A stretch of DNA of 64,000 bases from Cyprinodon diabolis (Eukaryota; Chordata; Actinopteri; Cyprinodontiformes; Cyprinodontidae): the NCBI GenBank assembly GCA_030533445.1, contig JARPUW010000312.1, positions 37,794-101,793 on the forward strand. The letters run 5' to 3'. The notes below the pieces were generated by a model. It had not been told where the DNA came from. It was given only the letters and a program-made list of their open reading frames with translations, and did no database searches. This document shows, one piece after another, positions 59,536 to 64,000 of this stretch (positions are counted from its first letter, which is position 1; every line of letters starts with the position of its first letter). A program made the position numbers and the translations under genes.

Positions 59536-61823
59536 TTGAAAGTCCAACAGAGTTGTGTTTATAGAAAATGTTCAGACCCGTCAATGATAGTTGATTACTT
59601 TCCAATCGTTAAATCACTCTTTTTTCCATGTTATTAGGGCAGTAGATGAAGCGGAAATGGGAGGCTTTTATTTTGAAATTTGCTATAGGGTGTGTTTTAA
59701 ACAGTCTCCTAGAGTCTATTCTCTAAAACGGGGTTGAGTTTGGGTCATAATGTTGAGCCATATAGGGCAATAAATATATGTAAAAAATATAGAGGCTTTT
59801 ATTTTGTAGGGTCCCTGGAGTCTTATTTTGAAAGTCTATCAGTGCTGAGTGGCAAGGGAAGTGTCATGGACAGCAGTCATATAGTATCCATTTCCCAATG
59901 TTAAATCAGTCCTTTCACCCTCCATTAGATTAATATGTGCTGTTTAAAACAGCAGAGGTAAAATCTGTTTGAAGCTTGGTAACCTTGACAACGCTTAACG
60001 AGCCCTCTCACTGACACAGACAACAGCTGCACTCACTATTGGTTTCTTCTTCCCAGGCTTTTTTGTATGGGAAGAACGGCACCGAACAAACGACTACTGA
60101 TCAAAAACCGTATGAGTTATTCAAAAAACATTTTCACCATGAGCATCAGCAATCCTTCGACTCCAACTATACCAACTTTGGTGTATGTGTGTCATTCAGA
60201 AAAATATTTATGACGAGTTGAAAACACATAGTCTGATTCGTTTCTCTCCCATCTTCAGCTCAAAAAGAATAGAGAAAGGCTGAAACTCTCATCGACTTTA
60301 GGTTGGTCTGGAGGGTTTTTAAGGAAAAGTATTAATCCTACCGTAATTCCGAAGACATTGTGTGAGTCCAGAGGTTTCAGTCTACAAACTGACCAAAAAT
60401 GGTGACTGTAGCTCCAAATATGTGGCCGTGGAGGGCGAGAATAAGATGTTTGATCTTAAAAAAATGGCCGCCTCACACTAAGATTTCAGCAGCTGCACTC
60501 TAGCAGGCTGCTGCAGAAGCTAACTGTCAGCTAGCTTCCAGGTGCTTACCCTCCGAACAAACGACTGCTGAGCAAAAACCGTAAAAGATATCTGAAAAAT
60601 TCTTTCAGTGAAAGCAACATCTATCCTTTGTCTCAGACTGGGGTAACCTTCATGTCTGTAGGTCTTTCACAACCCAAAACGAAGCACAAACAAAAAGGTG
60701 TGGCCCACCTGCTCCTCCCTTTGTTTGAACTGCAGGACCTCACTCTCACTCACCTTTTAGCTGCTAAAGCACCCCTCCGAACAAACGACTGCTGAGTAAA
60801 AACCGTAAAAGGTATCTGAAAAATTCTTTTTATCTAAGCGACAGCTATATCTTGTCTTCAATTGGAGTAACTTTCATGGCTGTAGGTCATCTACAAACTG
60901 AATGGGAAGAGAAAGAAAAAGAAAAAACGTTTCATCACACCTAAGCTTCTAATTGAGCTAGCTGCAGCAGGTCACTGTCACTCAGCTTTCAGGTGCTTAA
61001 AATGTCCTCCGAAACAAACGACTGCTGAGCAAAAACCGTATGAGTTATTCAAAAAATTTTTTCACCGTGAGCGTCAGTCATCCTTCGACTCCAACTATGC
61101 CAACTTTGGTGTATGTGTGTCATTCAGAAAAATATTTATGACGAGTTTAAAACACATAGTCGGATTCGTTTTTCTCCCCTCTTCTGCTCCAAAACCAATG
61201 AAAAACGGCTCTGATTTTCATCGACTTTAGGTCGGTCTGGAGGGTTTTTAAGGAAAAGTATTAATCCTACCGTAATTCCGAAGATATTGTGTGGGTCCAG
61301 AGATTTCAGTCTACAAACTGACCAAAAATGGTGACTCTAGCTATAAATATGTGTGCCGTGAGGGCGAGTTTAAAATGTTATTTTGTGTTTAAAAAACGCC
61401 TGCCTCACACTCTAGCTTTTCAGTTGCTCCACTCTAGCAGGCTGGATTTTGCTAAAACTTTGTGGCGCTTGAGGTCTGATTATACAAAAACCGTAGCAGT
61501 TATCAACATACCGTCTTCAGTTTTTAAATAGAGGAAGGATTTATCTACAAACTGAGCTTCAAACTGTTTTTCTAGGTGAATGTATGCCGACACAGTGAAG
61601 TGCTGTTTTTTATGCTTTTTTTTTACCTCTTCCCATTCATTTCCTATGGGATTTTTTTTGCGACGTTTTCGCTAATAATTCGCAAACCTTCGGACTAATG
61701 AGAAAGTTTTATACAAGCACACATCACCCCATTGGTCCCAACGCGTGTGCCAACTTTGGGGCCCGATCCGCCAAACCGTGCGGGACTAGTTACGTGCCGA
61801 AGTTTTGGGTATACGGGAGAATT

Positions 61824-61966
61824 ATAATAATAATAATAATACGCGGAATAAATATGTGCAATAGTAGTAGGTGGGCCATGCCTTCGGCATGTGGCCCCCC
61901 AATAATACGCGGAATAAATATGTGCAATAGTAGTAGGTGGGCCATGCCTTCGGCATGTGGCCCCCC
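61824..61966. repeat. H1 foldback minisatellite, unit 19, 2 copies
   Basis: Two intact cores with an (AAT)2 spacer. They are undamaged despite the indel-rich surroundings; the following G run has one extra G. Confidence 0.92.
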
Positions 61967-62241
61967 AACTAGAAAATTTCTAAAGAAATTTTGAGGGGGG
62001 GCCACCTACTGCCCGTCTGGGGAACAGGGCCAATACGGCCCTGGCAAGTTATGTCGGGGCTCCCCAGACCAACTGCTTACGCCTTTGAGGGCTGCTGAGG
62101 GAAGGAAAGAGGGCTAGGTCATGGGGCAAAGAGAGCTGTGTGCCACTTGTGCTGAAATCTGGGAAATAGACGTGCACAGCGTATGATGCAAAAGGGTAAT
62201 ATGGGTTGTCCATATTGAAACACAGTGGGTAAAGCTCAGTT

Positions 62242-62453
62242 GGTGGGCTCCGCCCGCCTGCTAGGAGCCCTTGCAGCGATGAAAAAAATATCACCAATGG
62301 CGGGCTCTGCCCGCCTGCTAAGAGCCATTGCAGTGATGAAATCACCAATGGCGGCTCCGCCCGCCTTCTAAGAGCCATTGCAGTGATGAAATCACGCAAT
62401 GGCGGGCTCCGCCCGCCTTCTAAGAGCCATTGCAGTGATGAAATTACAAATGG
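62242..62453. repeat. H2 minisatellite, unit 19, 4 copies with indels
   Basis: Beta-2 layout, but one copy has lost a G (GGCGGCTCCGCCCGCC), one linker has AAAAAAATATCACC and another ATCACGCAATGG. The indels are probably consensus errors rather than real changes. Confidence 0.85.
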
Positions 62454-62832
62454 CAATGAGCAATATGCCAGAATGTATGAGTGTGTATAAGGAAGAGGCT
62501 TTTATTCTGTAGAGAGTCCCTGGAGTCTTATTTTGAAAGTCTATCATGGAAGTGCATCTAAAGATGGGTCATGCCCAGCAGTTATATAGAATCAATTTCC
62601 AAATGTTAAATCACTGGTTTTCCATGTTATTAGGTGAATAGTTGCTGTATTACAGAGTAAATGGGAGACTTTTATTGTGAAATTTGCTCTGGGTGTGGTT
62701 TTGAAAAAGGTCACTAGAGTCTAATAAAAACAACCTGGAAGAGTTGGGGTCATAATGTTGAGCCATTTGCATCAATTAATGCATTAGTATAATCTAGAGG
62801 CTTTTATTTTGTAGGGTCGCTGGAGTCTTATT

Positions 62833-64000
62833 TTGAAAGTCCAACAGAGTTGTGTTTATAGAAAATGTTCAGACCCGTCAATGATAGTTGATTACTTTCC
62901 AATCGTTTAAATCACTCTTTTTCCATGTTATTAGGGCAGTAGATGAAGCGGAAATGGGAGGGCTTTTATTTTGAAATTTGCTATAGGGGTGTGTTTTAAC
63001 AGTCTCCTAGAGTCTATTCTCTAAAACGGGGGTTGAGTTTGGGTCATAATATTGAGCCATATAGGGCAATAAATATATGTAAAAATATATAGAGGCTTTT
63101 ATTTTGTAGGGTCCCTGGAGTCTTATTTTGAAAGTCTATCAGTGCTGAGTGGCAAGGGAAGTGTCATGGACAGCAGTCATATAGTATCCATTTCCCAATG
63201 TTAAATCAGTCCTTTCACCCTCCATTAGATTAATATGTGCTGTTTAAAACAGCAGAGGTAAAATCTGTTTGAAGCTTGGTAACCTTGACAACGCTTAACG
63301 AGCCTCTCACTGACACAGACAACAGCTGCACTCACTATTGGTTTCTTCTTCCCAGGCTTTTTTGTGTATGGGAAGAACGGCAACGAAAACAAACGACTAC
63401 TGATCAAAAACCGTATGAGTTATTCAAAAAACATTTTCACCATGAGCATCAGCAATCCTTCGACTCCAAGTATACCAACTTTGGTGTATGTGTGTCATTC
63501 AGAACAATATTTATGACGACTTGAAAACACATAGTCTGATTCGTTTCTCTCCCATCTTCAGCTCAAAAAGAATGGAGAAAGGCTGAAACTCATCGACTTT
63601 AGGTTGGTCTGGAGGGTTTTTAAGGAAAAGTATTATCCTACCGTAATTCCGAAGACATTGTGAGGTCCAGAGGTTTCAGTCTACAAACTGACCAAAAATG
63701 GTGACTGTAGCTCCAAATATGTGGCCGTGAGGGCGAGGGAATAAGATGTTTGATCTTAAAAAAATGGCCGCCTCACACTAAGATTTCAGCAGCTGCACTC
63801 TAGCAGGCTGCTGCAGAAGCTAACTGTCAGCTAGCTTCCAGGTGCTTACCCTCCGAACAAACGACTGCTGAGCAAAAACCGTAAAAGATATCTGAAAAAT
63901 TCTTTCAGTGAAAGCAACATCTATCCTTTGTCTCAGACTGGGGTAACCTTCATGTCTGTAGGTCTTTCACAACCCAAAACGAAGCACAAACAAAATGGTT
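62833..64000. repeat. Partial unit 20 (A2 to B2; 1168 bp)
   Basis: Right-edge fragment ending inside B2. It shares ACGGCAACGAAAACAAACG, CTCCAAGTATACC and ATAATATTGAGCC with unit 5. It has many small indels (GGAGGGCTTTT, ATAGGGGTGTG, ACGGGGGTTG, TTTGTGTATGGG, GTATTATCC, GCGAGGGAATAAG). The array continues past the window. Confidence 0.93.

Larger units (their letters stand above)
59536..62832. repeat. Macrosatellite unit 19 (3297 bp; H1 x2, H2 x4, beta-2 hybrid)
   Basis: Ordinary unit in substitution pattern, but with more than a dozen small indels, mostly extra bases in short runs (AGCCCTCTC, CCGTGGAGGGC, CCGAAACAAACG, TTTGGGGCCCG, ATGGGGCAAAG). The D/H2 junction is a hybrid: TTGAAACACAGTGG (alpha-like) followed by AAGCTCAGTTGGTGGGC (beta-like). 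Confidence 0.92.
1..64000. repeat. Macrosatellite array, ~3.2 kb unit, 19 complete copies plus two partial
   Basis: The whole window is direct tandem copies of one unit, all in the same orientation. The landmark TTGAAAGTCCAACAGAG recurs 20 times at spacings of 3140-3391 bp, with two outliers of 3683 and 4139 bp. Between landmarks the order of blocks is constant: A2, A3, B1 to B5, C, H1 array (optional), palindrome, D, H2 array, A1. No unique sequence interrupts the array and neither edge reaches a flank, so the true array is longer than 64 kb or continues in collapsed form. Units are near-identical by eye; I did not compute identities. I recognise no coding region. The role is unknown. Heterochromatic, pericentromeric, subtelomeric or sex-chromosome location are all possible and cannot be told apart from the sequence. 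Confidence 0.97.
59517..64000. other. Indel-rich terminal block, probable low-quality consensus
   Basis: From about 59521 (an extra C in GGGTCCCCTGG) to the right edge I count about thirty small insertions or deletions against the unit consensus, increasing after about 61300. The preceding 59 kb has only a few in total. Most are one-base gains in short runs and substitutions are not obviously raised. This pattern is typical of thin long-read coverage near a contig end. Decay at the true edge of the array is the biological alternative. Confidence 0.75.

Noticed and set aside
1..64000. Centromeric satellite with CENP-B boxes
   Set aside because: I scanned TTCG words on both strands for the TTCG-N4-A-N2-CGGG pattern and found none. 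A centromeric role is neither shown nor excluded.
1..64000. rDNA or other multicopy gene cluster
   Set aside because: No stretch resembles 18S, 5.8S, 28S, 5S, U snRNA or histone genes, and no conserved coding frame survives in all units.

Overview
The window is one uninterrupted head-to-tail tandem array. It holds 19 complete units of a roughly 3.2 kb repeat, plus a 132 bp fragment at the left edge and a 1,168 bp fragment at the right edge. I fixed the unit phase with the shared landmark TTGAAAGTCCAACAGAG at 133, 3304, 6987, 10154, 13444, 16816, 20124, 23291, 26598, 29768, 32965, 36177, 40316, 43457, 46689, 50080, 53252, 56392, 59536 and 62833. Aligned units look near-identical by eye. No unique single-copy sequence, protein family, tRNA, rRNA, CRISPR array or recognisable transposase or reverse transcriptase was seen on either strand. 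The organism is a eukaryote. Kilobase-scale macrosatellites with (AAT)n tracts and small hairpin minisatellites fit an animal genome, and I lean towards a teleost fish, but nothing here proves that.

Each unit has a fixed internal order. Block A is 2.6 diverged copies of a ~295 bp repeat (A1, A2, truncated A3). Block B is built from about five degenerate copies of an older ~225-235 bp repeat marked by CGAACAAACGACTGCTGAG; its first and fourth copies sit in two ~430 bp direct repeats (B1, B4) 925 bp apart. Segment C ends in an (AAT)n tract. A foldback minisatellite (H1, 60 bp core plus AAT spacer) follows in 0 to 7 copies, then a 20 bp near-perfect palindrome. A GC-rich segment D leads to a second minisatellite (H2, 51 bp monomer with two hairpins, 3 to 5 copies), and then A1 of the next unit begins. 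The unit is therefore a repeat of repeats at three scales (about 50-70 bp, 230-300 bp, 3.2 kb).

Unit length runs from 3,140 to 4,139 bp. Nearly all the difference comes from H1 count, H2 count and one 926 bp internal duplication in the unit at 36177, whose breakpoints lie in the B1/B4 direct repeats. Shared variants sort the H2-bearing ends of units into alpha, beta-1 and beta-2 types and reveal near-twins tens of kilobases apart (units 2/3 with 10/11; unit 4 with 17; unit 5 with 20). This is what unequal exchange, multi-unit duplication and gene conversion would produce.

The many open frames of 60-257 codons are not supported as genes. The longest cross H1 and H2, whose monomers are multiples of three bases and so stay open on both strands. 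Others begin at TTG or GTG and are broken by substitutions and indels between units. From about 59.5 kb to the right edge, small indels, mostly extra bases in short runs, become frequent without a matching rise in substitutions. This looks like lower consensus quality near a contig end, so the right edge should be read with caution.
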